NCBI GenBank assembly: GCA_963761735.1
Contig: CAVXHQ010000004.1
Location: 62,001 to 126,000, forward strand
Reading direction: 5' to 3'
Origin: CAVXHQ01 sp963761735
Lineage (GTDB): Bacteria; Pseudomonadota; Alphaproteobacteria; Rhodobacterales; Rhodobacteraceae
Length of the DNA stretch: 64,000 bases
Shown: in pieces, positions 15,688 through 23,811 of the stretch
Layout: each line of letters starts with the position of its first letter
Numbering within the stretch: the first letter of the stretch is position 1
Program-made: the position numbers and the translations under genes
Notes under the pieces: generated by a model
The model's database searches: none
The model's input: only the letters and a program-made list of their open reading frames with translations
Told to the model about the DNA's origin: nothing

Positions 15688-16734
15688 CTAGCCGCCCGTA
15701 TGGCTCATGTGGCGCGACATCTGGCCGCCGACCTTGGGCGCGCCCGGGGCATCGTCCGCCTGCCGGGCATAGTCGAAATCGTGACCTTTCGGTTTCAACC
15801 CGATCGCCGCCCGGATTGCCGCCTCGAGCGGGGCATCGCCCGCGTCGGCCCGCAACGGCGCGCGCAGGTCGGAGTGGCCCTCCTGGCCGAGACAGGTATA
15901 GATCTCGCCGGTGCAGGTAATCCGCACGCGATTGCAGCTTTCGCAGAAATTATGGGTCAGCGGCGTGATGAAGCCGACGGTCTGGCCCGTATCGCCGAGG
16001 CGGACATAGCGTGCCGGGCCGCCGGTCCGCGCGTCCAGATCGGTGATCTCGTGCCGCTGCGCCAACCGGGCGCGCAGGTCGGACAGCGGCCAGTACTGAT
16101 CGACACGGTTCTCGTTGCCCAGATCGCCCATCGGCATCACCTCGATAAAGGTAATGTCCATGTCCTGCACGGCACACCACGCGGTCAGGTCGTGCAGCTC
16201 GTCCTCGTTGAAGCCTTTCAGCGCCACCGTATTGATCTTGACCCGCAGACCCGCCTTTCGGGCGGCCTCGATACCGCCCAGAACCTGCGCCAGCCGGCCC
16301 CAACGGGTGATCCTGGCAAATTTGTCCGCGTCCAGCGTGTCGAGCGACACGTTGATCCGCCGCACTCCGACATCCGCCAGCGCCTGCGCATATTTCGCAA
16401 GCTGGCTGCCGTTGGTCGTCAGCGTCAGCTCGTCCAGCCCCGCCGCTTGTCCGTCGCCGCCCAGATGGCGCGACATCCCCTCAAAGAATGTCATGATACC
16501 GCGCCGCACCAGCGGCTCTCCGCCGGTGATCCGCAACTTGCGGACGCCCAGACGCACAAAGGCGGAACACAGCCGGTCGAGTTCCTCGAGGGTCAGCAAT
16601 TGCTTTTTCGGCAGGAACGTCATGTTTTCAGACATGCAATAGACACAGCGAAAATCGCAGCGGTCGGTGACCGACACGCGCAGATAGGTGATCGCGCGGG
16701 CAAAGGGATCTATCAGGGGCATGGGCAGGGACAT
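15688..16734 (-). CDS. moaA: GTP 3',8-cyclase (MoaA)
   Basis: 348 aa. A radical-SAM enzyme that converts GTP to 3',8-cyclo-7,8-dihydro-GTP, the first step of molybdopterin synthesis. The N-terminal radical-SAM cluster is C26, C30, C33 (CDFRCVYC); the C-terminal 4Fe-4S cluster that binds GTP is C264, C267 and C281. GGEP at about 71-74 and the C-terminal double glycine needed for SAM cleavage are present. The start is uncertain: a second ATG lies at 16722, and neither has a convincing ribosome site. No other molybdopterin gene is adjacent. Confidence 0.96.
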   Translation of the reverse strand: MSLPMPLIDPFARAITYLRVSVTDRCDFRCVYCMSENMTFLPKKQLLTLEELDRLCSAFVRLGVRKLRITGGEPLVRRGIMTFFEGMSRHLGGDGQAAGLDELTLTTNGSQLAKYAQALADVGVRRINVSLDTLDADKFARITRWGRLAQVLGGIEAARKAGLRVKINTVALKGFNEDELHDLTAWCAVQDMDITFIEVMPMGDLGNENRVDQYWPLSDLRARLAQRHEITDLDARTGGPARYVRLGDTGQTVGFITPLTHNFCESCNRVRITCTGEIYTCLGQEGHSDLRAPLRADAGDAPLEAAIRAAIGLKPKGHDFDYARQADDAPGAPKVGGQMSRHMSHTGG

Positions 16735-17076
16735 GGGGTTAACCTAGGCCTCGGGCACGGCGGGCACAAGGCGCCGGTGCGGCAGTGCGCCGGCCCGTTG
16801 CGACACGACCCCGTTACGACACGACCCCGTACCGACACGGCCCCGTTACCGACACGACCCCATACCGACCCGGCCCCATACCGACCCGGCCCCATACCGA
16901 CCCGGCCCCGTACCGACACGAACCCGTACCGACACGGCCCCGTACCGACACGACGCGCGGCGCGCGCGCTGTCGGCTCGCCATCAGGCGTGTGGCTGGGC
17001 GGGCTCGCTGTCAGGCGCGTGGGCGGGCGCGCGACGACGCTTGCCATCCCGGTCGGCCACTTGGTACTCATTGGCG
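16735..17076. other. 342-bp intergenic region between moaA and a lipoprotein gene
   Basis: Divergent intergenic region. About half is a 16-bp tandem repeat array; the remainder is very GC-rich with short direct repeats such as GGCGGGC and CAGGCG. No supported gene or clear promoter. Confidence 0.6.
16798..16952. repeat. 16-bp minisatellite, about ten copies
   Basis: Imperfect tandem copies of a unit close to CCGACACGGCCCCGTA. The central three copies are CCGACCCGGCCCC variants that are nearly identical; one copy near the left end has an extra T. The 16-bp period is not a multiple of three, so the array is not maintained as coding sequence. Confidence 0.9.
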
Positions 17077-17610
17077 ATGAAAACTCAGTTGCGCCCTGCC
17101 CTGCTCGTCCTCTGCCTTGCCGGGCTGACCCTGTCCGCCTGCGCCGAACTGGGCCTTGAGGGATTCGGCGCGCAGGCCACGCCCGCCGCCGCCGCCGCCG
17201 CCGCGATCGAGACGGCGCCAGTCGTCACGCTCGACCCGACGCCGCCGCCGCCGCCGCCTGCAAACGCCACCACGGTCGAGCAATTCGATACCACCACCGC
17301 CGAAGACCGCGCCGATGCCCTTGCCACGCCAGACGCACCGGATGGCGACGCGCCGCTGGGCACGACGCTGGCCACCCTCGGCTCTCCGGCAGATCCCGGC
17401 ATCTGGATCGAAACGCCCTATGTGACAGAGGTGGCGGCGGGCCGCGCCGAGGTGACGTCGACGGGCAACAGCATCAACATCGAACTGCGCCCCTCCGGCG
17501 GCGAGGCCGGATCGGGCAGCGAAATCAGCCTGCCGGCGATGCGCCTGCTGGAAATTCCGCTGACGGCGATACAGGAAATCACGCTCTACCGATTGCCGAC
17601 ACCGGCGTAA
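17077..17610 (+). CDS. Putative lipoprotein, unknown function
   Basis: 177 aa. The leader MKTQLRPALLVLCLAGLTLSAC is a strong lipoprotein signal with lipobox LSAC, predicting an envelope-anchored protein. It is followed by a low-complexity part (a run of seven Ala, then a run of six Pro), an Asp/Thr/Ala-rich middle, and a C-terminal domain of about 65 residues (WIETPYVTEVAAGRAEV and LPAMRLLEIPLTAIQEITLY). No ribosome site is strong, but the signal peptide defines the start. Some relatives in databases carry misleading enzyme names, as far as I recall; nothing here suggests an enzyme. It stands alone after the divergent moaA. Confidence 0.7.
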   Translation: MKTQLRPALLVLCLAGLTLSACAELGLEGFGAQATPAAAAAAAIETAPVVTLDPTPPPPPPANATTVEQFDTTTAEDRADALATPDAPDGDAPLGTTLATLGSPADPGIWIETPYVTEVAAGRAEVTSTGNSINIELRPSGGEAGSGSEISLPAMRLLEIPLTAIQEITLYRLPTPA

Positions 17611-17673
17611 GCCGTCGCATCTGCGGACCGACGCGGGCCTGAATTGTCGGATTGTCTGCGCCGCCGCCGCGAA

Positions 17674-17801
17674 GTGTCAGTGTCGCCTGCGTCCGCAGGC
17701 GTGTGGTGTCAGTGTCGCCTGCCTCCGCAGGCGCGTGGTGTCAGGGTCGCCTGCCTCCGCAGGCGTGTAGTGTCAGGGTGGCCTGCCTCCGCCGGTGGGG
17801 G
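17674..17801. repeat. 32-bp tandem repeat, four copies, each with a hairpin
   Basis: Units begin at 17674, 17706, 17738 and 17770 with GTGTCAG. Each of the first three carries the palindrome GCCTGC-NTCC-GCAGGC; the fourth is degenerate. The array fills the space between the convergent lipoprotein and AlkD-like genes, so the hairpins may end both transcripts, although no T-run follows. Confidence 0.9.
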
Positions 17802-17803
17802 CG

Positions 17804-18484
17804 TCACAGATATTTCGATGCCTCAGCACGCGCGAAATTCGCAAGTTTCGCGCCCGGTTCGTCCAGAAACAGTTGCACCCGACCCGCGTCGTGCTTTGAC
17901 AGCTCGCGCAGCCACCAGCCGATCGCCTTTTGAATGAACCATTCCTTGTCGGGAACATAGCCTGCGGCCCAGCCGAGGATACGCTCGCGCACCGCCGTAT
18001 CGGCGGGTTTGAGATTATCCATGCGCGCCCAGGGCAGCGTCATCACAAGGGCCGCCCGCCGCGTCCACATGTCGGGCGACGCGGTCCAGCCCTCGACCGT
18101 TTCGATCCGGACCGGGTCCGCGACCAGTCGTTTCTGCCCGGCGGTGCAGGCATGATCGGCGAGGGCCCAACCATCGAAATCGGGCACCCACGCGGCAATC
18201 AGATCCCAAACCGCCGCGTCTGGCCGGATCCGCGCCTGTTCCAGCAGCTTTGCCGCCGCGACCCGCGCCTCGTGGATATCCGATTGCCACAGGCCGTCCG
18301 CCAGAGCGATCCGTTCGTCGAGGGTGCATTCGGCGCGCCATTCCTTAGCCAGCGCCGTGATCACCGGAACCCGGACGCCGATATACCGTCGCTCCGGCTT
18401 GTGATAGGCCGCCATCCCCGCGGCATCGGCCGCGTCCCCGAGGTTTTCGAGGGTTTTCAGCGCATCGGCTGTTCCGACGCTCAT
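17804..18484 (-). CDS. DNA alkylation repair protein (AlkD-like)
   Basis: 226 aa from the ATG at 18484. The protein is alpha-helical with HEAT-like repeats, as in the AlkC/AlkD glycosylases that excise N3- and N7-alkylated purines. Signatures include YIGVRVPVITALAKEW, SDIHEARVAAAKLLEQ, DLIAAWVPDFDGWALAD, RRAALVMTLPWA and DKEWFIQKAIGWWLREL; the last matches a highly conserved AlkD block containing the Trp residues and basic patch. It lies just downstream of glmS on the same strand (37 bp), so it may be read from the glmU-glmS transcript. No SOS or Ada-type site was seen. Confidence 0.85.
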   Translation of the reverse strand: MSVGTADALKTLENLGDAADAAGMAAYHKPERRYIGVRVPVITALAKEWRAECTLDERIALADGLWQSDIHEARVAAAKLLEQARIRPDAAVWDLIAAWVPDFDGWALADHACTAGQKRLVADPVRIETVEGWTASPDMWTRRAALVMTLPWARMDNLKPADTAVRERILGWAAGYVPDKEWFIQKAIGWWLRELSKHDAGRVQLFLDEPGAKLANFARAEASKYL

Positions 18485-18521
18485 GACCCGACGCTCATGA
18501 CCGATGCTCCTGTCCGGGCCT

Positions 18522-20333
18522 TCATTCGACGGTGACCGACTTTGCCAGATTGCGCGGCTGATCGACGTCCGTGCCTTTGGCGATGGCCGTATGATAGGCC
18601 AGCAACTGCGCCGGAACGGCATAGAGGATCGGCGCCAGAAACGGGGTGACCTGCGGCATCACGATCTGCTCCCATGTGCCGTCGGCCGCCTTTGCCATGC
18701 CCGCCGCGTCCGAAATCAGCAAAACCTTGCCGCCCCGCGCCATCACCTCGTGCATGTTCGACACGGTTTTGTCGAACAGCTCGTCGTGCGGTGCCATGAC
18801 GATCACCGGGACGGTTTTGTCGACCAGCGCGATGGGGCCGTGCTTCAATTCGCCCGACGCATAAGCTTCGGCGTGTATATAACTGATTTCTTTAAGTTTA
18901 AGTGCGCCTTCCAGAGCGAGAGGAAACATCCGCCCGCGTCCGAGGAACAGGATATCGCGCGCTGCTGCCAGCTTGTCGGCGATGCGGTGCACGGTGTCCT
19001 CGATGGCAAGCGCCTGATGCAGCAGACCCGGAAGTGCCGCCATCGCGTCGATATGCACGTCACGCTCAGCCTGCGTGATGCGGCCCCGTGCGGTCGCGGC
19101 GGTCAGCGCCAGAAAAGCCAGCGTTATCAGCTGACAGGTGAACGCCTTGGTCGACGCCACGCCCACCTCGACGCCTGCCAGAATGGGCAAGGCGACATCG
19201 CTTTCCCGCGCGATGGAGCTTTCGGCGACGTTGACCACCGAAACGATGGCCGACACCTTGCCCGCACAGTACCGCAGCGCCGCGAGGGTATCTGCCGTCT
19301 CGCCGGACTGGCTGACGAATATCGCCAGCGTTCCGTCAGGCATCGGCGGCTCGCGATAGCGGAATTCCGACGCCACATCGACCTCGACCGGGATGCCCGC
19401 CATCTGTTCAAACCAGTATTTCGCGGTGAGGCAGGCATAGGACGCGGTGCCGCAGGCCACCATCACGATCCGGTTTATAGATTTAAAATCAATTTCTTCC
19501 AGCGCACTCTTCCCATCGCCGCGATAGTGATCGAGCGCGGCGGACAGCACGGCGGGCTGTTCGGCAATTTCCTTGGCCATGAAATGCTTGAAACCCGCCT
19601 TGTCGATCCGCGTCGTATCGATCCGGATCGTCCGTACCGGCCTGTCGACACGCGTGCCATCGCCCGTCCGGATCGTCACACCGGCCCGTGTCACCACGGC
19701 CATGTCGCCCTCTTCGAGATAGGTTATCCTGTCGGTCATCGGCGCCAGGGCGATGGCATCGGATCCGACGAACATTTCGCCGACACCGTGCCCGATCGCG
19801 AGGGGAGAACCGCTGCGGGCGGCAATCATCAGATCGTCGCGCCCATCGAACAGGAACAGCAATCCGTAGGCCCCGGTCAGCCGGGTGAGCGTCGCGACGA
19901 CAGCCGCCTCGGGGCTGTGCCCCTGCGTCAGGTGATGTTCTGTCAGAAGGGCCACGACCTCGGTGTCGGTATCGGTCTTGTGGGCCAGTCCCTGTGCCGC
20001 AAGTTCTGCCCGCAACTCCTTGAAATTCTCGATAATTCCGTTGTGAACGACGGAAACCCGTCCGGCGCGGTGCGGATGCGCGTTCGCTTCCGTCGCGGCG
20101 CCGTGGGTGGCCCAGCGGGTGTGACCGATGCCCGCTTTGCCTGCCAACGGCTCATGCACCAGTCGGTCCGACAGGTTCACCAGTTTGCCCACGGCACGCC
20201 GCCGGTCGAGCACGCCGTTGTTGACGGTCGCGATGCCCGCGCTGTCATATCCGCGATATTCAAGCCGTTTCAGCGCCTCGACGAGAAGCGGCGCTGCCTC
20301 ATGGTCGCCAAGGACCCCGACGATTCCACACAT
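18522..20333 (-). CDS. glmS: Glucosamine-fructose-6-phosphate aminotransferase (GlmS)
   Basis: 603 aa. Makes glucosamine-6-phosphate from fructose-6-phosphate and glutamine, the first step to UDP-GlcNAc. C2 is the glutaminase nucleophile (MCGIVGVLG), followed by an Ntn-type glutamine amidotransferase domain (to about 230) and two SIS isomerase domains; the C-terminus ends NLAKSVTVE, the usual end. The ATG overlaps the glmU stop as ATGA. Two short segments in the SIS region use unusually AT-rich synonymous codons (18874-18903 and 19473-19500), unlike the rest of the gene. The 3' end, the normal Tn7 attachment target, is intact with no element inserted. No glmS ribozyme is seen, as expected in this phylum. 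Confidence 0.97.
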   Translation of the reverse strand: MCGIVGVLGDHEAAPLLVEALKRLEYRGYDSAGIATVNNGVLDRRRAVGKLVNLSDRLVHEPLAGKAGIGHTRWATHGAATEANAHPHRAGRVSVVHNGIIENFKELRAELAAQGLAHKTDTDTEVVALLTEHHLTQGHSPEAAVVATLTRLTGAYGLLFLFDGRDDLMIAARSGSPLAIGHGVGEMFVGSDAIALAPMTDRITYLEEGDMAVVTRAGVTIRTGDGTRVDRPVRTIRIDTTRIDKAGFKHFMAKEIAEQPAVLSAALDHYRGDGKSALEEIDFKSINRIVMVACGTASYACLTAKYWFEQMAGIPVEVDVASEFRYREPPMPDGTLAIFVSQSGETADTLAALRYCAGKVSAIVSVVNVAESSIARESDVALPILAGVEVGVASTKAFTCQLITLAFLALTAATARGRITQAERDVHIDAMAALPGLLHQALAIEDTVHRIADKLAAARDILFLGRGRMFPLALEGALKLKEISYIHAEAYASGELKHGPIALVDKTVPVIVMAPHDELFDKTVSNMHEVMARGGKVLLISDAAGMAKAADGTWEQIVMPQVTPFLAPILYAVPAQLLAYHTAIAKGTDVDQPRNLAKSVTVE

Positions 20334-21682
20334 CAGCTGCGTCCTCCCACATGGTTTGCCTTGGCAGATCTCAGCTTTTCGAACAGGCGCACCGCAAGGC
20401 CCGGCTTGTTGACCTGCCGCGCCCGCCCGATGGCAAGGTCGGTCGCCGGCACGTCCGAGGTCACCACCGTGCCGGTCGCCGTCATCGCGTCGTTGCCGAG
20501 CGTGACGGGCGCGATCAGCATCGTGTTGGAGCCGACGAAGACGTTGTCGCCGATCACCGTGCGATGTTTGGAAACGCCGTCGTAGTTGCAGGTGATCGTG
20601 CCGGCGCCGACATTGGTTTTACGGCCCACGATTGCGTCGCCGATGTAGCTGAGGTGATTGATCTTGGCACCGGTGTCGACGACGGCGTTCTTGATCTCGA
20701 CGAAATTGCCGACGTGCACACCTTCGGCCAGTTCCGTACCGGGGCGCAGGCGGGCAAAGGGGCCAACCGTGCCGTCGCGGCTGACGTGGCACCCTTCGAG
20801 GTGGGAAAAGGCCCGGATCCGGGCGCCGGATTCCACCGTCACACCGGGACCGAACACCACGTTCGGCTCGATCACAGCGTCCCGGCCAATGGCCGTATCA
20901 TACGAGAAATAAACGGTTTCCGGTGCCGCAAGGCCGACACCGCCGTCGATCGCCTCGGCCCTTTTGCGCGCCTGAAAGGCGGCTTCCGCGGCGGCAAGTT
21001 CGGCGCGGGTGTTGATGCCCAGCGTTTCGGCCTCGGCACAGCGGACGACACCCGCGCTCAGCCCCTGCGCCCGGGCGATGCCGACGATATCGGTCAGATA
21101 GTATTCGCCGCTGGCATTGTCGTTGCCGACCGCGTCCAGCAGGCCGAACAACACCTCTGCATCGGCACATATCACGCCAGAATTACAAAGGGTTATGTTG
21201 CGCTCTTCATCCGTCGCGTCCTTGAATTCGACAATCCGGTCGAGAGCGTCGCCGGTGGTCACCAGCCGTCCGTAGCGTCCCGGATCGGCAGCCTCGAACC
21301 CCAGGACGACCACGTCGGTGGTGGCGCGGGCGGCCTGCATCGCCTCGAGCGTTTCGACAGAGATAAACGGCGTGTCGCCATACAGGACGAGCACGTCGCC
21401 CGGGTGTTCGGCCAGTGCATCGCGCGCACTCAGCACTGCGTGGCCGGTGCCAAGCTGTTCTGCCTGACGGACGGCGACAGCGTCCGGATCGAAGGCATGT
21501 GCCGCTTTCTCGACGAGGTCCGCGCCCACCCCGGTCACCACGACGCAACGCCCCGGATCCAGCACCATGCCCGCGGCCATGGCGTGATGCAAAAGCGGCG
21601 CGCCGCCGATTTCGTGCAGCACCTTGGGCCGGTCAGAGTTCATGCGGCTGCCCTGACCGGCTGCCAGAATGACGAGGTTCAT
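20333..21682 (-). CDS. glmU: Bifunctional UDP-GlcNAc pyrophosphorylase / GlcN-1-P acetyltransferase (GlmU)
   Basis: 449 aa from the ATG at 21682. The N-terminal nucleotidyltransferase domain starts LVILAAGQGSRMNSDRPKVLH, with the G-x-G-T/S-R-M signature. The C-terminal left-handed beta helix shows hexapeptide repeats, with GDNVFVGSNTMLIAPVTLG near the end, and performs acetylation of glucosamine-1-phosphate. It forms a two-gene operon with glmS, which overlaps by four bases, giving consecutive steps of peptidoglycan and LPS precursor synthesis (the mutase GlmM is elsewhere). gph is divergent 115 bp upstream. Confidence 0.96.
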   Translation of the reverse strand: MNLVILAAGQGSRMNSDRPKVLHEIGGAPLLHHAMAAGMVLDPGRCVVVTGVGADLVEKAAHAFDPDAVAVRQAEQLGTGHAVLSARDALAEHPGDVLVLYGDTPFISVETLEAMQAARATTDVVVLGFEAADPGRYGRLVTTGDALDRIVEFKDATDEERNITLCNSGVICADAEVLFGLLDAVGNDNASGEYYLTDIVGIARAQGLSAGVVRCAEAETLGINTRAELAAAEAAFQARKRAEAIDGGVGLAAPETVYFSYDTAIGRDAVIEPNVVFGPGVTVESGARIRAFSHLEGCHVSRDGTVGPFARLRPGTELAEGVHVGNFVEIKNAVVDTGAKINHLSYIGDAIVGRKTNVGAGTITCNYDGVSKHRTVIGDNVFVGSNTMLIAPVTLGNDAMTATGTVVTSDVPATDLAIGRARQVNKPGLAVRLFEKLRSAKANHVGGRS

Positions 21683-21797
21683 CGTGTTCTTGCCCCTTTT
21701 TGCCACACCTCCACCACATGTAGAAACCGAGGGCAAGGCTTTGGGGCTTCACCTTGCGTGACAGGCCGTTACAGAGGGGATCGAAAGAGAGGCCCAT

Positions 21798-22460
21798 ATG
21801 CGCACTGTCGTTTTCGATCTGGACGGAACCCTGATGGACACCAGCGGCGACCTGCTGGCCGCCGCAAACACCTGTTTCAGGGCGATGGGGCACGGCGATG
21901 TCCTGCGGCGCGGGCGCGATGACGGGGTGGCCCTCAAGGGCGGCAAATCGATGCTGCGCGCCGGACTTGGCTATCTCGGGCAGATCGACGAGGCCGAGGT
22001 GGAGCGGTGGTACCACCCGCTGCTCGAGGCCTATGACGGCGCCATAGACCTGCACACGGTCTTGTATCCCGGCGCGATGGACGCGGTCGAAGCGTTGAAA
22101 TCCGCCGGATACGCCGTGTCGATCTGTACCAACAAACCCGAAGGCCTGGCGCGCAAGCTGATGACCTCGAAAGGCGTTCTGGATGCCTTTGGCGCGCTGG
22201 TCGGGGCCGAAACGGTGGGCGTGCGCAAACCGGACGCGGCGCCGCTCATCGCCGCCGTGACCCGGGCCGGCGGCGATCCGGCGCGCGCCTGCCTGATCGG
22301 CGACACGGTGACCGACCGCGACACCGCGACGGCGGCGGATGTTCCCTGCATTCTCGTGGGCTTTGGCCCCGGCGGCGGCGATATGGCCGCCCTGAACCCC
22401 GCGGCGATCATCGACCACTTCGACGGGCTGATGGCGGCGGTAGACCGCCTGAACCTGTGA
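21798..22460 (+). CDS. gph: Phosphoglycolate phosphatase (Gph)
   Basis: 220 aa HAD-superfamily hydrolase. Motif I is DLDGTLMDT with the nucleophilic aspartate at position 8; motif II SICTNKP, motif III around Lys in VGVRKPDAAP, and motif IV GDTVTDRDTA are all in order. The helical cap domain lies between motifs I and II. The protein most resembles Gph, which removes 2-phosphoglycolate; other small sugar-phosphate phosphatases of the same subfamily cannot be excluded. Divergent from glmU; the exporter gene follows 49 bp later. Confidence 0.85.
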   Translation: MRTVVFDLDGTLMDTSGDLLAAANTCFRAMGHGDVLRRGRDDGVALKGGKSMLRAGLGYLGQIDEAEVERWYHPLLEAYDGAIDLHTVLYPGAMDAVEALKSAGYAVSICTNKPEGLARKLMTSKGVLDAFGALVGAETVGVRKPDAAPLIAAVTRAGGDPARACLIGDTVTDRDTATAADVPCILVGFGPGGGDMAALNPAAIIDHFDGLMAAVDRLNL

Positions 22461-22509
22461 TCTTGACCGCGCGGCGCGCACAGGCGTAGGGACCGGCGCA
22501 GGAGACCGC

Positions 22510-23811
22510 ATGACCCTGCCCCCGCCCCCCGCCGACACCATCGCCCCCACGCCCGAACCCGTGGCCCCGCCACCTTCGCGGCGTGCGGTGGCCTTCGTGT
22601 TCATCACGGTGCTGCTCGACATGGTCGGCTTCGGCCTGATCATCCCGGTCCTGCCCAGCCTGATCGAAGAGGTGGGTCACATCGGCCTCGACGATGCGGC
22701 GGTGATCGGCGGCTGGATGTTTGCCGCGTTTTCCATCGCGCAGTTCGCCTGCGGGCCGCTGATGGGCAACCTCAGCGACGCCTTCGGACGCAGGCCCCTG
22801 TTGCTGCTCGCCGTGGGCGGACTGATGGTGGATTACCTGTTTTCGGCATGGGCGCCGACCCTGTTCTGGCTGTTCGTCGGACGGATCATCGCGGGGATCT
22901 GCGGCTCGTCCTATGTCATCGCCAACGCGTTCATCACCGACGTCACCCCGCCGAAGGACCGCGCCCGCGCGTTCGGCCTGATCGGCGCGGCGTTCGGCGT
23001 GGGTTTCGTTATCGGCCCCGCCATCGGCGGCCTGCTGGGTGAGTTCGGAAGCCGGGTGCCGTTTTACGTCGCGGCGGCAATTTCGGCGGCGAACCTGATT
23101 TTCGGCTATTTCGTCCTGCCCGAGACCCTGCCCGTCGAACGCCGCCGCAGGTTTCAGTGGCGCCGGGCCAACCCCTTTGTCACCTTTCAGGTGTTTCGCA
23201 CCTATACAGGTGTGCTGCCGCTGTGCGGCGTGCTGTTCATGTTCTTTTTCGCCAGTTCCGTCTATCCGGCGATCTGGCCGTTCTGGGGGATGGCGAAATT
23301 CGACTGGTCGACGCGCACGGTGGGCCTGACGCTTGCCGCTTTCGGTCTGCTGGCGGCGATCACGCAGGGCGGGCTGGCGGGGCCGCTGGTCAACCGGTTC
23401 GGAGAGCACCGCGTGGCGCTGGCCGGTTTGATGGCGGCGATCGTCGCGGCGACAGGGTACGGATTTGCGCCGGGGCTGGCCGTCGTGCTCGTGTTCCTCG
23501 TGATCCACGCGCCGGAAGGCCTCGTGCATCCGATGCTCGTGGCGCTGCTGTCGAAGGCGGTGCCCGAGGACGCGCAGGGCGAATTGCAGGGCGGGATTTC
23601 GAGCGTGACGAACATCGCGATGCTGGCGGGGACGGTATTCTTCAGCCAGATTTTCCGTGTCTTCATGCAACCCGATGCCATCGTGGTTTCGCCGTCGATG
23701 CCGTTCTTTTTCGCCGCCGGGTTTCTCGGGGTGGCGCTGGCGATGTTCTGGGCGATCGAGCGCAAGCGGGTGCCCCCGTTTGTCGAATCAATGGAGACAG
23801 GCGATGTCTGA
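22510..23811 (+). CDS. MFS drug/metabolite exporter, TetA-like
   Basis: 433 aa with about twelve membrane helices after a Pro-rich N-terminal tail of roughly 25 residues. MFS motif A is present as GNLSDAFGRRPLL in the loop between helices 2 and 3, and the family block ILPVLPSL-type entry appears as VPVLPSLIEE in helix 1. This matches the TCR/Tet subgroup of proton-coupled exporters. The substrate cannot be told; TetA-like carriers in marine bacteria are often not tetracycline pumps. Its last codons overlap the start of the aminotransferase gene by eight bases, so the pair is co-translated and may act on a common product. Confidence 0.85.
   Translation: MTLPPPPADTIAPTPEPVAPPPSRRAVAFVFITVLLDMVGFGLIIPVLPSLIEEVGHIGLDDAAVIGGWMFAAFSIAQFACGPLMGNLSDAFGRRPLLLLAVGGLMVDYLFSAWAPTLFWLFVGRIIAGICGSSYVIANAFITDVTPPKDRARAFGLIGAAFGVGFVIGPAIGGLLGEFGSRVPFYVAAAISAANLIFGYFVLPETLPVERRRRFQWRRANPFVTFQVFRTYTGVLPLCGVLFMFFFASSVYPAIWPFWGMAKFDWSTRTVGLTLAAFGLLAAITQGGLAGPLVNRFGEHRVALAGLMAAIVAATGYGFAPGLAVVLVFLVIHAPEGLVHPMLVALLSKAVPEDAQGELQGGISSVTNIAMLAGTVFFSQIFRVFMQPDAIVVSPSMPFFFAAGFLGVALAMFWAIERKRVPPFVESMETGDV

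Noticed and set aside
15700..17076. N-terminal extension of the 17077 lipoprotein frame across moaA
   Set aside because: It overlaps moaA antisense and runs through the 16-bp repeat; the lipoprotein signal peptide marks the true start at 17077.
18522..18600. Possible Tn7 insertion at the glmS 3' end
   Set aside because: The glmS end is intact and the next gene is an ordinary AlkD-like gene; no transposon genes or end repeats are visible.
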